DNA from: Alloboseaceae bacterium BT-24-1
Lineage (GTDB): Bacteria; Pseudomonadota; Alphaproteobacteria; Rhizobiales; Beijerinckiaceae
Length of the DNA: 64,000 bases
Reading direction: 5' to 3'
Assembly: GCA_025846845.1 (NCBI GenBank)
Contig: JAOYTL010000013.1
Coordinates: forward strand, 141,869-205,868
The notes under the pieces were generated by a model. That model had not been told where the DNA came from. It ran no database searches and was given only the letters and a program-made list of their open reading frames with translations. Of this stretch, positions 8,687 through 17,402 are shown in pieces. Position 1 is the stretch's first letter. Each line of letters begins with the position of its first letter. A program made the translations under genes and the position numbers.

Positions 8687-9679
8687 TCCGTCACTGACGA
8701 TCCGGCTCTCGATCCAGGCCTCCGGCGCCTTGCGCATCTGGAAGAAGCCGAGCGGCAAGGCGGCGGCATGGAACAGCCAGGCGACGACCGCATAAAGGCC
8801 GAGCGACAGGCTGCGCTGCCGCAGGCTCATCACGCCGACGATGATGGTTGTCACGGCAGCATCGATCGCGAGTCCCAGGACAGGGCTCGGCAGCGCCAAG
8901 GGCAGCACGATCATCGCGATCAGCCACGCATAGACCGCGGCCCAGAGCTTCAGTTCCGGCAGCTCCTCGACCAATTGCCGCCATTGCGGCTTGCCGAGCG
9001 CGGCACGCAGCAGCTCGCCGATCCCGCGCAGATAGCCCGATTTCCAACGCCGCAGGAGCAGTGCGTAGGCGTTGAGCGCATGGCCGAAATGGCGGACGAA
9101 GCGGCGGTCGAGACGATGCAGTGTCCAGCCTCGCGCCCGCAATCTCAGGCCGAGGTCGAACTCCTCATAACCGTGCAGATTGCGGTCCGACAGGTATCCG
9201 GCCTGCTCGACCGCCTCCCTGCGATAGAGGCCGCCGCCATTCATGCGATCGACCGCGCCTGTCCGGTTTTCCGGTGAGGCCCGGCGACCGCGCCGGATGT
9301 ATTCGAGGCTGGTGTCGTTCATCTCCTCGACATGGCCCGTCACGCCTGCGGCGCGGGGATTGGCTTGGAGATAGGCGAGGGCCTCGGGAAGAAAGCCGGG
9401 ATCGAGCAGCATGTCGCCGTCCATCAGGCAGATGAACGGCTCGCGGCTGTACTGGAAGCCGAGCTGGGGGCCGATGCCGCAGCTCGGCCGGATGGTGGGT
9501 TCAAGCTGAACGACGCGGACCGGATAGGTCGCGGCGATGGCCAGCGTGCGATCGCGCGAGCCGCCATCCGCCACGATGACCTCGCCGCCGACGCCATCGA
9601 GTGCCGCCAGGACACTCTCGATGGCAGCGCCGATCCTCGCCTCCTCGTTGAGCGTCTTGAGGATGACCGAGACCGTCAT
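8681..9679 (-). CDS. GT2-family glycosyltransferase with C-terminal membrane region
   Basis: A 332-residue inverting GT-A glycosyltransferase. The N-terminus VSVILKTLNEEARIGAAIES and the ADGGSRDRT segment form the nucleotide-binding region. LMDGDMLLDPGF carries a DxD-type metal motif, and GYEEFDLGLRLRARGW matches the ED/QxxRW-like acceptor region. Two or three hydrophobic segments occupy the last 100 residues, so it is probably membrane-anchored with a cytoplasmic active site. It is convergent with the flippase. A structured repeat lies just upstream of its start. Confidence 0.86.
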   Translation of the reverse strand: MTVSVILKTLNEEARIGAAIESVLAALDGVGGEVIVADGGSRDRTLAIAATYPVRVVQLEPTIRPSCGIGPQLGFQYSREPFICLMDGDMLLDPGFLPEALAYLQANPRAAGVTGHVEEMNDTSLEYIRRGRRASPENRTGAVDRMNGGGLYRREAVEQAGYLSDRNLHGYEEFDLGLRLRARGWTLHRLDRRFVRHFGHALNAYALLLRRWKSGYLRGIGELLRAALGKPQWRQLVEELPELKLWAAVYAWLIAMIVLPLALPSPVLGLAIDAAVTTIIVGVMSLRQRSLSLGLYAVVAWLFHAAALPLGFFQMRKAPEAWIESRIVSDGS

Positions 9680-9691
9680 GGCATCCGCCTA

Positions 9692-9807
9692 GATCACGAT
9701 GATTTTGGACCGAATCGTTCCAAAATCATAAAACGTGATCGATTCTAAGAGTTTAGAGCAGGATTCCTGCGAAAAACCGGTTCCCACTTTTTCGCATCCT
9801 GCTCTAG
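9692..9807. repeat. Composite palindromic intergenic repeat (rhizobial style)
   Basis: Two stem-loops are visible. The first has nested arms GATCACG/CGTGATC (9692-9698 and 9734-9740) and TGATTTTGGA/TCCAAAATCA (9700-9709 and 9719-9728). The second has 11-bp perfect arms TAGAGCAGGAT/ATCCTGCTCTA (9754-9764 and 9796-9806) enclosing a segment with CCGGTTCCCACTTTTTCGCA. This type of repeat is common in Hyphomicrobiales genomes. Its right edge supplies the TAG stop codon of the adjacent GNAT-like gene. Confidence 0.75.
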
Positions 9808-10937
9808 TGGAAATCGGTGAGGAGCCGGCTCCAGTCCTCGCCGGCGAGACCACCGACATAGACGTCGCCGCGTGCGACCGCGTCGTTGATCTCGGGAAGC
9901 CGCGTCAGCACGAAGGCGAAGGCCCGATGCCGGAAGACCAGCCAGCGCTGCAGCGAGAGCCCGGCCATCAGGGCGGGCTGGGCACGGCCGCGTGCTTCGA
10001 CATGGCCGGTCTCGTCGAGATGGCGGAACATCGCGCTGAGGACGATGGACTCCCGGTCGGGGAGCGACAGGATGTTGAGGACATGCGCGGTTCGCCCGGG
10101 CGCCGCATAGTAGACAAAGCAGCCGATGATCGCCCCAGAGCGGTCGACGACGGAGCGGATCGAGAAGGCGCCGAGCCGGGTGTTCTGCGCAGCCAGCGAC
10201 ACCAGCCAGGAGAGCTCCTCCTCTGCCCAGAGCGGCCGAACCGCGTAGTGGGCGACCAGTCGCGGCGCATGCACGAGGAAAGTTGAGACGGGCATCTCCA
10301 CAACGCTTGCAGCGCCAGGTTCCGCGGCGCCCTGCTCCGGCAGCAGACGCCGCAGCAGGCTGTCGATAGGACGCGCGAGAACAGGCAGGCCGAGACGCTT
10401 GCCGCGCAAGAAGCGCTCGGCGACGCGTCCGGCCATTGCCCCGACGGGGCGGAAGCTGCGGGCCCATTCGAGGTTCTGCACCGGGATCGGCTTGCCACCG
10501 ATCGCGAGGAGATGATCGCGGCTCGTCGGCGAGGCGCTGTCGCAAAAGGCGAAATCGGCACGTCGCGGCCGCAAGGCGAGGATAAGCTGCGCCGCCCCAG
10601 CCGCCTCGGCATCGGTCATGAAGACGCCGAGAAGCCTTCCTGGCAGGATTGTCCCGCAGCCGACGAAACGCATCGGCACGGCCAGCAATACGCTCCGGAT
10701 ACGTCCGTCCCGCTGCTCGTAGACCTGCGTGCCCAGCGTCTCGTCGTAAGATGGAGACTCCAGATTCAGGGCTCGCAAATAGTCCTGAAGCTCGGGATCC
10801 GCCGGTTTGTCGGCTCCTCTGAATATCTTCAGGAACAACCGGGCGACCGCAGGCACATCGGACGGCCGTAGCGGCCTGACCGCGCCCTTGCGCGAGGGCC
10901 GCTCGCCGACAGGAGCTTGCGGTTCGAGCAGCGACAT
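9804..10937 (-). CDS. GNAT-like acyltransferase of the polysaccharide cluster
   Basis: A 377-residue soluble protein. The N-terminal part (VRPLRPSDVPAVARLFLKIF) reads like the first strand and helix of a GNAT fold, and ARPGRTAHVLNILSLPD-like sequence near residue 290 may belong to a second GNAT-like half. I recognise no specific family. Position suggests acylation of a polysaccharide component or its precursor. Its TAG stop lies inside the structured repeat, so the C-terminus may have been trimmed or extended when the repeat arrived. There is no clear ribosome-binding site at the ATG at 10937. Confidence 0.6.
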   Translation of the reverse strand: MSLLEPQAPVGERPSRKGAVRPLRPSDVPAVARLFLKIFRGADKPADPELQDYLRALNLESPSYDETLGTQVYEQRDGRIRSVLLAVPMRFVGCGTILPGRLLGVFMTDAEAAGAAQLILALRPRRADFAFCDSASPTSRDHLLAIGGKPIPVQNLEWARSFRPVGAMAGRVAERFLRGKRLGLPVLARPIDSLLRRLLPEQGAAEPGAASVVEMPVSTFLVHAPRLVAHYAVRPLWAEEELSWLVSLAAQNTRLGAFSIRSVVDRSGAIIGCFVYYAAPGRTAHVLNILSLPDRESIVLSAMFRHLDETGHVEARGRAQPALMAGLSLQRWLVFRHRAFAFVLTRLPEINDAVARGDVYVGGLAGEDWSRLLTDFH

Positions 10938-11092
10938 CTAGAGCGCGATCGTCAGGATCGGGCCGCGGGGCCAGTTCGACATGAGAATACGGCAACCGGA
11001 CATCGTAGCCCGCCTCATCATGAAGCCGGTGTGTCTGCGCCCTGGGCGAACGGAGAAGCTCCCCTCCAACTGAGCGATTCACACTCTCACAT

Positions 11093-11111
11093 ACAACTTA
11101 TGGGTGTAAAT
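11093..11111 (+). promoter_or_regulatory. Candidate operator shared with the 7.2-kb divergent region
   Basis: ACAACTTATGGGTGTAAAT matches 16 of 19 positions of the minus-strand motif at 7227-7245. It sits about 155 bases upstream of the GNAT-like gene start (10937), in an AT-rich stretch at the end of the polysaccharide cluster. It may bind the same regulator. Confidence 0.4.
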
Positions 11112-11198
11112 CGTAAGTTATACGTAAAGCGAGGATGAGCGGATGCCGGGGCCTCGCGACGCGCGGCCTCAGGCCGAACCGTCGATCGGTACGGCCCG

Positions 11199-12149
11199 TC
11201 AGGCGGCGGCCAGCTCCCGTGTAGCGAAGTCGCCCTTGTCGAGGCCGGCGACGAGCGCAGCAAGTTCGGCCGCCTCGGCTTCGGTCAGGTCGGTCAGCGG
11301 CGCGCGCACCGGGCCGGAATCGCGGCCGATCACACGCATGCCCGCCTTGATCATCGAGACGGCATAGCCCCGCTTGCGGTTGCGGATCGCGATCAGCGGC
11401 AGGATGAAGTCGCGCAGGCCGGCCTGGACCGTCGCCCGGTCGCGCCGCCGCACGGCAGCGTAGAACTTCGTCGAGAATTGCGGGACGAAGTTGAACACCG
11501 CCGAGGAATAGGTGTTCACACCCATCTCCAGATAGGGCAGCGCGAAGGTCTCCGCGGTCGGCAGCCCGCCGACATAGGTCAGCCGGTCGCCCATCTTCAG
11601 ATGGATGCGGGTCATCAGCTCGATATCGCCGACACCATCCTTGAAGCCGACGAGATTGGGATTGCGCTCGCAGAGCCGCGCCAGCGTCTCCTCGGTCAGG
11701 ATCGCGTTGTCGCGGTTGTAGACGATCACGCCGAGCGTCGTCGCCTTGCAGACGGCGTCGATATGGGCGGCGAGCCCCTCCTGCTCGGAGAAGACGAGGT
11801 AGGGCGGCAGCAGCAGGATGCCGTCGGCGCCTGCGCTCTCGACCTCCTTCGCCAGCTCGCAGGCGAGCTGTGTGCCATGGCCGACGCCGGCCAGCACCGG
11901 CACCCGCCCGGCCGTCGCGGAGACGGCGGTCGTGACCACCTTGACCACCTCCTGTGGCGAGAGCGAGAAGAACTCGCCCGTACCGCCGGCAGCGAAGAGG
12001 CCGGCGACCTCGTAGCCGCAGAGCCAGTCGAGATTGGAGCGATACCGCGCCTCGTCGAATGCGCTGGCAGCCGTGAACGGCGTGACCGGGAACGACAGCA
12101 ATCCGTCGCCGATCTGCCTTGCCATCTCCCGCGGCGTGAACTTGCTCAT
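11199..12149 (-). CDS. kdgD: 5-dehydro-4-deoxyglucarate dehydratase
   Basis: A 316-residue class I aldolase-fold enzyme of the DHDPS/NAL superfamily. It converts 5-dehydro-4-deoxy-D-glucarate to 2,5-dioxopentanoate with loss of water and CO2, in glucarate/galactarate catabolism. The family motifs GTGEFFSLSPQE, the catalytic Tyr in VIVYNRDNA and the Schiff-base Lys in GFKDGVGD are present. The start at 12149 gives the usual family length. A longer frame reaches into the LysR gene and is not used. The other pathway dehydratases are not in this window. The divergent TctCBA transporter beyond the LysR gene may import the aldarate. Confidence 0.88.
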   Translation of the reverse strand: MSKFTPREMARQIGDGLLSFPVTPFTAASAFDEARYRSNLDWLCGYEVAGLFAAGGTGEFFSLSPQEVVKVVTTAVSATAGRVPVLAGVGHGTQLACELAKEVESAGADGILLLPPYLVFSEQEGLAAHIDAVCKATTLGVIVYNRDNAILTEETLARLCERNPNLVGFKDGVGDIELMTRIHLKMGDRLTYVGGLPTAETFALPYLEMGVNTYSSAVFNFVPQFSTKFYAAVRRRDRATVQAGLRDFILPLIAIRNRKRGYAVSMIKAGMRVIGRDSGPVRAPLTDLTEAEAAELAALVAGLDKGDFATRELAAA

Positions 12150-12213
12150 GATCCCGTGTCCTTCGCTGGCGATGGCGAAGGAGTAGAGCAAGATCGATGC
12201 GCGTTGAGACCAA

Positions 12214-13140
12214 TCACTGGATCGATCGATCCAATCGTTGAATTGTTCCGCTCGTCTCGGCGATCTCCTTCGCCAGCGCGGCGACGATCGGCACCAGCGG
12301 ATTGTCGTTGTCGTCGCGGCTGACGAAGAAGAGCTCGGCCGGGCGGTGGCGCGGCAGGTCGAGCGGTCGCAGGGCGACGCCGCTGAAATGCAGATTGACC
12401 GCCGTTTCCGGCACGAGCGCGACCCCGACCCCGGAATGGACCATGGCGAGCATTGAGTGGATCTGTGCCAGATGCTGGACATAGTTCGGCACAAGGCCGG
12501 CACGCGAGAACAGCTCGACGAGCAGATCGTGGAAATAGCGCGCCTCATAGGGCGCGTACATGATGAAGGGCTCGCCGGCGAGATCGGGTAGCGACACGCT
12601 CTCGGCCCGCGCCAAGGCGTGGCCGACGGGAACCGCGGCGATCAGCGGTTCGGCCATCACCCGGAAGACACCCAGCCCACGGCGCGGGATCGGCGGGCGC
12701 AGCAGGCCGATGTCGATCTCGCCAGAGTCGAGCCGCTTGAGCTGGTCGCCGCTGACCATCTCCTTCAGCGAGACCTCGACCTCCGGCAGCTCGCGGCGAC
12801 AGGCGGCGACGAGCTGCGGCACATAGGAATAGGCCGAGGTCGCGGTGAAGCCGATATTGATCGAGCCCGCCTTGCCGTTGGCGACGCGCTTGGCGAGCAG
12901 GGCTGCACTCTCCGCCAGCTTGAGCAGCCGACGTGCCTCGGCGAGGAAGCTCTTGCCCGCCGGAGTGAGCTTCACCGTGCGATTGCTGCGCTCGAGCAGC
13001 ACCACATCGAGCACCCGTTCGAGGATCTGGATCTGCCGGCTGAGCGGCGGCTGGGTCATGTTCAGCCGCAACGCGGCGCGCCCGAAATGCAGCTCCTCCG
13101 CCACGGCGACGAAGCAGCGCAGCTGGCTCAGCTCGAACAT
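12214..13140 (-). CDS. LysR-family transcriptional regulator (next to kdgD and tctCBA)
   Basis: A 308-residue LTTR. The winged helix-turn-helix is at residues 1-60 (FGRAALRLNMTQPPLSRQIQ) and an effector-binding domain follows. It lies between kdgD, downstream on the same strand, and the divergent tctC, an arrangement typical for a regulator of both. The likely inducer is an aldarate or pathway intermediate, by inference from the neighbours. Its 3' end contains a perfect palindrome that could serve the kdgD promoter. Confidence 0.9.
   Translation of the reverse strand: MFELSQLRCFVAVAEELHFGRAALRLNMTQPPLSRQIQILERVLDVVLLERSNRTVKLTPAGKSFLAEARRLLKLAESAALLAKRVANGKAGSINIGFTATSAYSYVPQLVAACRRELPEVEVSLKEMVSGDQLKRLDSGEIDIGLLRPPIPRRGLGVFRVMAEPLIAAVPVGHALARAESVSLPDLAGEPFIMYAPYEARYFHDLLVELFSRAGLVPNYVQHLAQIHSMLAMVHSGVGVALVPETAVNLHFSGVALRPLDLPRHRPAELFFVSRDDNDNPLVPIVAALAKEIAETSGTIQRLDRSIQ
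12218..12233. promoter_or_regulatory. Perfect 16-bp palindrome upstream of kdgD
   Basis: TGGATCGATCGATCCA is a perfect dyad spanning the last codons of the LysR gene, about 70 bases upstream of the kdgD start. It could be a regulator site for kdgD. There is no T-run, so a terminator is less likely. Confidence 0.35.
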
Positions 13141-13172
13141 GTCCTACCTCTCACGCGATCACACAATCCAAA

Positions 13173-13184
13173 AACGGTATCGTT
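13173..13184. promoter_or_regulatory. Candidate LysR operator between lysR and tctC
   Basis: AACGGTATCGTT is a short dyad in the 173-bp gap between the divergent LysR and tctC genes, near the LysR start. Autoregulation plus tctCBA control from such a site is common for LTTRs. No experimental or comparative evidence is available here. Confidence 0.3.
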
Positions 13185-13313
13185 CCATTGCCAATCTAAT
13201 TCATTACAGCATCGTGCCTGACCTATCCTCCACCGCACAGGGCAGCACCGAGACTGCCTGCCAGCACGCGCCGGCCAGGCTTGGCCAGTTTGCATCCGGA
13301 GGAAAGAGCGACC

Positions 13314-14306
13314 ATGTCCAGATCTTCATTCCGTCCGTCATCCGCCCTCGCGAAAGGCCTCGTGCTTGCCGCGCTCGCGGGCCTTGGCCTCTCTGCCGCG
13401 CCCGCCGCCGCCCAGAATTTCGAACGGCCTGTGCGCATCGTCGTCCCCTTCGCGCCGGGTGGCACCTCGGACATTCTCGCCCGCCTTATCGGACCGAAGC
13501 TGTCGGCCGCGATCGGCCAGCCGGTGGTGATCGAGAACAAGCCCGGCGCGGCCGGCAATCTTGGCGCCGACACGGTCGCGAAGGCTCCCGCCGACGGCCA
13601 CACCCTGCTGCTCATGGATGTCGGCTCGCTGGCGACCGCGCCGAGCCTGTTCTCCGATCTGACCTATGATCCAAACAAGGATCTCGCGCCGGTCTCGATG
13701 GTGATGTTCGGGCCCTATGTGCTCGCCGTGCATGAATCGGTTCCGGTCAAGACCGCCCAGGAGCTCGTCGCCTACGCCAAGGCGAATCCGGGCAAGCTCG
13801 CCATGGCCAATTCCGGTGTCGGCGCTGCCAATCACATCACGGCGGTCTCGATGGCCAAGGAACTCGGCATCACCTGGAAGAACGTGCCTTACAAGGGCGG
13901 CGCGGCCGCCTCGCGCGCGGTCGTCTCGGGCGAGAGCACCGTGATCATCAACGGCTCCACCGCGACGCTGCCCTTCGTCGCCAACAAGCAGCTCGTCGGG
14001 CTCGCCATCACCGGCGAGGAGCGCATCTCCGGCATCCCGACCTTCAAGGAAGCCGGCCTGCCGGGCGGCGATGCCGGCACCTGGCAGGGCATCCTGACCA
14101 CGGCCAAGACCCCGCCGGCAGTGATCGCGCGCCTCAATGCCGAGATCGGCAAGATCCTGCAGGACCCCGAGATCAAGGCCAAGATCGCCGAGCAGGGCGG
14201 TGTGGTGAAGCCGGGTGCGCCGACGGAGTTCGCCGACTGGCTGAAGAGCGCCACCGAGCGCTGGGGCGGCATCATCCGCGAAGCCGGCATCAAGGGCACG
14301 AACTGA
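13314..14306 (+). CDS. tctC: Tripartite tricarboxylate transporter substrate-binding protein (TctC/Bug)
   Basis: A 330-residue periplasmic binding protein. A signal peptide (residues 1-30, ending AAPAAAQ) is followed by the Bug-family opening RPVRIVVPFAPGGTSDILAR and GQPVVIENKPGAAGN. The ATG at 13314 is preceded by GGAGGA and fits the signal peptide better than an upstream ATG at 13281. It delivers a carboxylate to the TctA/TctB membrane complex encoded immediately downstream. The ligand is not predictable. Linkage to kdgD suggests an aldarate or related acid. Confidence 0.92.
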   Translation: MSRSSFRPSSALAKGLVLAALAGLGLSAAPAAAQNFERPVRIVVPFAPGGTSDILARLIGPKLSAAIGQPVVIENKPGAAGNLGADTVAKAPADGHTLLLMDVGSLATAPSLFSDLTYDPNKDLAPVSMVMFGPYVLAVHESVPVKTAQELVAYAKANPGKLAMANSGVGAANHITAVSMAKELGITWKNVPYKGGAAASRAVVSGESTVIINGSTATLPFVANKQLVGLAITGEERISGIPTFKEAGLPGGDAGTWQGILTTAKTPPAVIARLNAEIGKILQDPEIKAKIAEQGGVVKPGAPTEFADWLKSATERWGGIIREAGIKGTN

Positions 14307-14308
14307 CG

Positions 14309-14770
14309 GTGGCGCGGCCGATGACGCGGCTCAGGCTCGACCGGCGGGACCTGCTGCTGGGCGCCTTCCTCGTCGCGGTGGCGGCGGGGGCGCTCTACGC
14401 CACCCGCACGCTATCGGTCGGCCATGCGGCCGATATGGGGCCGGGCTACATGCCGCGCGTCGTCTCGCTCGCTTTGCTCGGCTTCGGCCTGTTCTTCCTG
14501 GCCCGCAGTGCCAGAGGCGCGACTGCCACCATCGAGCCGGTGCGCCTGCGGCCGCTGCTCGCCGTACTGGCCGCGGTCGGGGTCTTCGCGCTGACGGCCG
14601 AGCGGCTCGGCCTCGCCATCGCCTCGGTCCTGACCGTCCTGCTGGCCGGGCTCGCCACACGCGAGACAAAGCCGCTGGAAAGCATGGGCTTCGCGCTTCT
14701 GCTCTCGGCTCTGGCGGCGTTGCTGTTCATCAAGGTCCTGGCCCTGCCGATCCCGCTCTGGCCCCGCTGA
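14309..14770 (+). CDS. tctB: Tripartite tricarboxylate transporter small membrane subunit (TctB)
   Basis: A 153-residue membrane protein with four hydrophobic segments. It begins with a GTG two bases after the tctC stop; an ATG at 14321 is an alternative start. MGPGYMPRVVSLALLGFG is the recognisable TctB motif. It pairs with TctA in the inner-membrane secondary transporter. Sequence conservation in this family is low, so the call rests on the motif, length and position between tctC and tctA. Confidence 0.88.
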   Translation: MARPMTRLRLDRRDLLLGAFLVAVAAGALYATRTLSVGHAADMGPGYMPRVVSLALLGFGLFFLARSARGATATIEPVRLRPLLAVLAAVGVFALTAERLGLAIASVLTVLLAGLATRETKPLESMGFALLLSALAALLFIKVLALPIPLWPR

Positions 14771-14777
14771 GCCCGCC

Positions 14778-16277
14778 ATGGAACTCTTCGACAATCTGCT
14801 GATCGGCCTGTCGACGGCTCTGGAGCTCAAGAATCTCGGCTTCTGCCTGATCGGCGTGCTGATCGGCACCGCGATCGGGGTCCTGCCCGGGATCGGGCCG
14901 ATCCCGACGATCGCCCTCTTGCTGCCGTTCACCTTCGGCATGGAACCGGCCGGCGCCATGATCATGCTCGCCGGCATCTTCTACGGCGCGCAATATGGCG
15001 GCTCGACCACGGCGATCCTGGTCAATGTCCCCGGCGAGACCTCCTCGGTCGTGACCTGCCTCGACGGACATCAGATGGCCCGTCAGGGCCGCGCCGGGCT
15101 GGCGCTGGCGATCGCCGCGCTCTCCTCCTTCTTCGCCGGCACGGTCGCGACCATCGTCATCGCCCTGCTCAGCGTCCCGCTGGCGGCGCTGGCGCTGAAG
15201 TTCACCGCGGTCGAGTATTTCAGCCTGCTGGTACTCGGGCTGATCGCCGCGGTCGTACTGGCGCATGGCTCGGTCGCGCGCTCGCTGTCGATGGTGCTGC
15301 TCGGTTTGCTGCTCGGGCTCGTCGGCATCGATGTCAGCTCGGGCGCGGCACGCATGACATTCGGCGTCCCCGCCCTGTCAGATGGGCTCGATTTCGTGCC
15401 GGTCGCGATGGGCATGTTCGGGCTCGCCGAGATCATCGCCAATCTCGAGCGCCCGGCTGAGCGGCACGTCGTCAGCCAGGCGGTGCGCGGCCTCATCCCG
15501 AGCTGGGCCGATCTCAAGCAGGCCTTTCCCGCCATGGTCCGCGGCACGGCGCTGGGCTCGGCGCTCGGCGTGCTGCCGGGCGGCGGTGCGGCGCTGCCGC
15601 CCTTCTCCTCCTATGCACTGGAGAAGAAGCTGGCCAAGGACCCCTCCCGCTTCGGCCATGGCGCGATCGAGGGCGTCGCCGGGCCGGAGGCGGCCAATAA
15701 TGCCGGCGCCCAGACGAGCTTCATTCCCCTGCTGACGCTCGGCATCCCGGCCAATGCGCTGATGGCGCTGATGATCGGCGCGCTGATGATGCAGGGCATT
15801 CAGCCCGGCCCGCAGATCATGCGCGAGCAGCCGCAGCTGGTCTGGGGCGTGATCGCCTCGATGTGGGTCGGCAATTTGATGCTGCTGGTGATCAATCTGC
15901 CGCTGATCGGCCTCTGGGTCTCGATGCTGAGGATACCCTACAGGTTGCTGTTCCCGGCCATCGTACTGTTCTGCTGCATCGGCACCTATGGCATCTCCAA
16001 CAGCCTGTTCAATGTCTGGCTGATGCTCGGCTGCGCCGCGATCGGCTACTTCTTCATCAAGGTCGGGGTCGAGCCGGCACCGCTGCTCCTGGGGCTGGTC
16101 CTAGGGCCTCAGCTGGAGGAGTATTTCCGCCGTGCGATGCTGCTCGCGGATGGCGATTTCTCGGTGTTCCTGACCCGCCCGATCAGTGCCGGTCTGCTCG
16201 TCGTCGTCGCGCTGTTGCTCGCCGCCATGCTGTCACCAATGGTCGTCCGAGGGCGAAAACAGGCCCTGGCCGAGTAG
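14778..16277 (+). CDS. tctA: Tripartite tricarboxylate transporter large permease (TctA)
   Basis: A 499-residue permease with about 12 membrane segments, the normal family length. Conserved TctA signatures are present: GVLPGIGPIPTIALLLPFTF near the start, YGGSTTAILVNVPGE, GSALGVLPGGGAALPPF, and LGIPANALMALMIGAL near residue 330. It is the main transport subunit, driven by the cation gradient and fed by TctC. It starts eight bases after tctB, so the three genes form one operon. Confidence 0.94.
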   Translation: MELFDNLLIGLSTALELKNLGFCLIGVLIGTAIGVLPGIGPIPTIALLLPFTFGMEPAGAMIMLAGIFYGAQYGGSTTAILVNVPGETSSVVTCLDGHQMARQGRAGLALAIAALSSFFAGTVATIVIALLSVPLAALALKFTAVEYFSLLVLGLIAAVVLAHGSVARSLSMVLLGLLLGLVGIDVSSGAARMTFGVPALSDGLDFVPVAMGMFGLAEIIANLERPAERHVVSQAVRGLIPSWADLKQAFPAMVRGTALGSALGVLPGGGAALPPFSSYALEKKLAKDPSRFGHGAIEGVAGPEAANNAGAQTSFIPLLTLGIPANALMALMIGALMMQGIQPGPQIMREQPQLVWGVIASMWVGNLMLLVINLPLIGLWVSMLRIPYRLLFPAIVLFCCIGTYGISNSLFNVWLMLGCAAIGYFFIKVGVEPAPLLLGLVLGPQLEEYFRRAMLLADGDFSVFLTRPISAGLLVVVALLLAAMLSPMVVRGRKQALAE

Positions 16278-16436
16278 TGGCCAGAACCGGACAAGCTGCC
16301 GAAAACACATCCGCTTTCGGATAGGGTCTCGATGGCCGCTGGTGCTGCACGGCGCCACGAGGGCTCGTTGCGGTGGAGCTCAGTGCCGGGGTAACAAGGC
16401 GGGTCGCGGCGCGATGCATCTTGGAGCGGCGGGCCC

Positions 16437-17294
16437 GTGAACCGATATCCGATGTTCAGTCCGCAATTGCTGATCAGCTTCGTCGCCGTCTGCGAGACGC
16501 TGAGTTTCACCCGCGCGGCCGACCGGGTATCGCTGTCGCAATCCACGGTCAGCCTGCAGGTCAAGCGGCTCGAGGACTTGCTGGGCCAGGCGCTGCTGGA
16601 GCGCTCCTCGCATCAGGTCGAACTCACCGAAGAGGGAGAGCGGCTGCTGAGCTATGCGCGGCGGATCATCGCCCTCAACGAGGAAGCGCATGATGCGTTG
16701 ACCGGCGCCTGGCGGGATGGAGTGCTCCGTCTCGGCATGCCGGAGGATTTTGCGGTGCCGACCGTCGAGTTGCTGGCGGCCTTCAGCCGGCAGCAGCCGC
16801 ATCTGCGGCTCGACGTCACCAGCGGGTTGAGCGCCGATCTGCACGCTGCCTATCAGCGCGAGGAGCTGGACTTGATCCTGGTGAAGCAGCGGCGCGGGCA
16901 GCCGCCACGCGCCGCCCGCCGCGAGCCACTGCTATGGCTCGACAGCCTGGCGCATCCTGCGATCGAGCGCACACCTGTTTCGCTGGCGCTGTTCCCGCTC
17001 GGTGGGCTTTATCGCGAAGAGCTGTGCGGAGCCCTCGACGCGCTCGGCACCGGCTGGCGCGTCGGCTATTGCAGCGGCAACCTTGCCGCGCTCGCCGCAG
17101 CGTCGGCCGCGGGGCTCGGGATGACCTTGCTGCCCGCCAGCTGCCGGCTGCCCGGGCACAGGACGCTCGGCCCAGCCGAGGGGCTGGCCGAGATCACCGA
17201 TTTCGAGCTGGCGCTCTACTACCGTAACGATGCACCGGCCTTGACCGCCGCATTGGCCGAGCAGCTCGCCGCCTTCTGCCGGCTGGACGCGTGA
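16437..17294 (+). CDS. LysR-family transcriptional regulator
   Basis: A 285-residue LTTR with an N-terminal helix-turn-helix (FTRAADRVSLSQSTVSLQVKRLE) and a substrate-binding-like domain. The GTG at 16437 is chosen because GGAG lies ten bases upstream; the in-frame ATG at 16452 has none. It is 160 bases after tctA and 109 bases before the Tat-exported amidohydrolase on the same strand. It could regulate either. LTTRs commonly control neighbours, but none is divergent here, so the target is open. Confidence 0.88.
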   Translation: MNRYPMFSPQLLISFVAVCETLSFTRAADRVSLSQSTVSLQVKRLEDLLGQALLERSSHQVELTEEGERLLSYARRIIALNEEAHDALTGAWRDGVLRLGMPEDFAVPTVELLAAFSRQQPHLRLDVTSGLSADLHAAYQREELDLILVKQRRGQPPRAARREPLLWLDSLAHPAIERTPVSLALFPLGGLYREELCGALDALGTGWRVGYCSGNLAALAAASAAGLGMTLLPASCRLPGHRTLGPAEGLAEITDFELALYYRNDAPALTAALAEQLAAFCRLDA

Positions 17295-17402
17295 CAGCCG
17301 GCAGCATTGGCGTTCTCAATCGCCAGCATTGCCAAGTATCACTGCCAAAATGCCGCCTTCGCCCGTATTTCAGGGGCAACAATCACAGGGAGGTGGCAAA
17401 GC

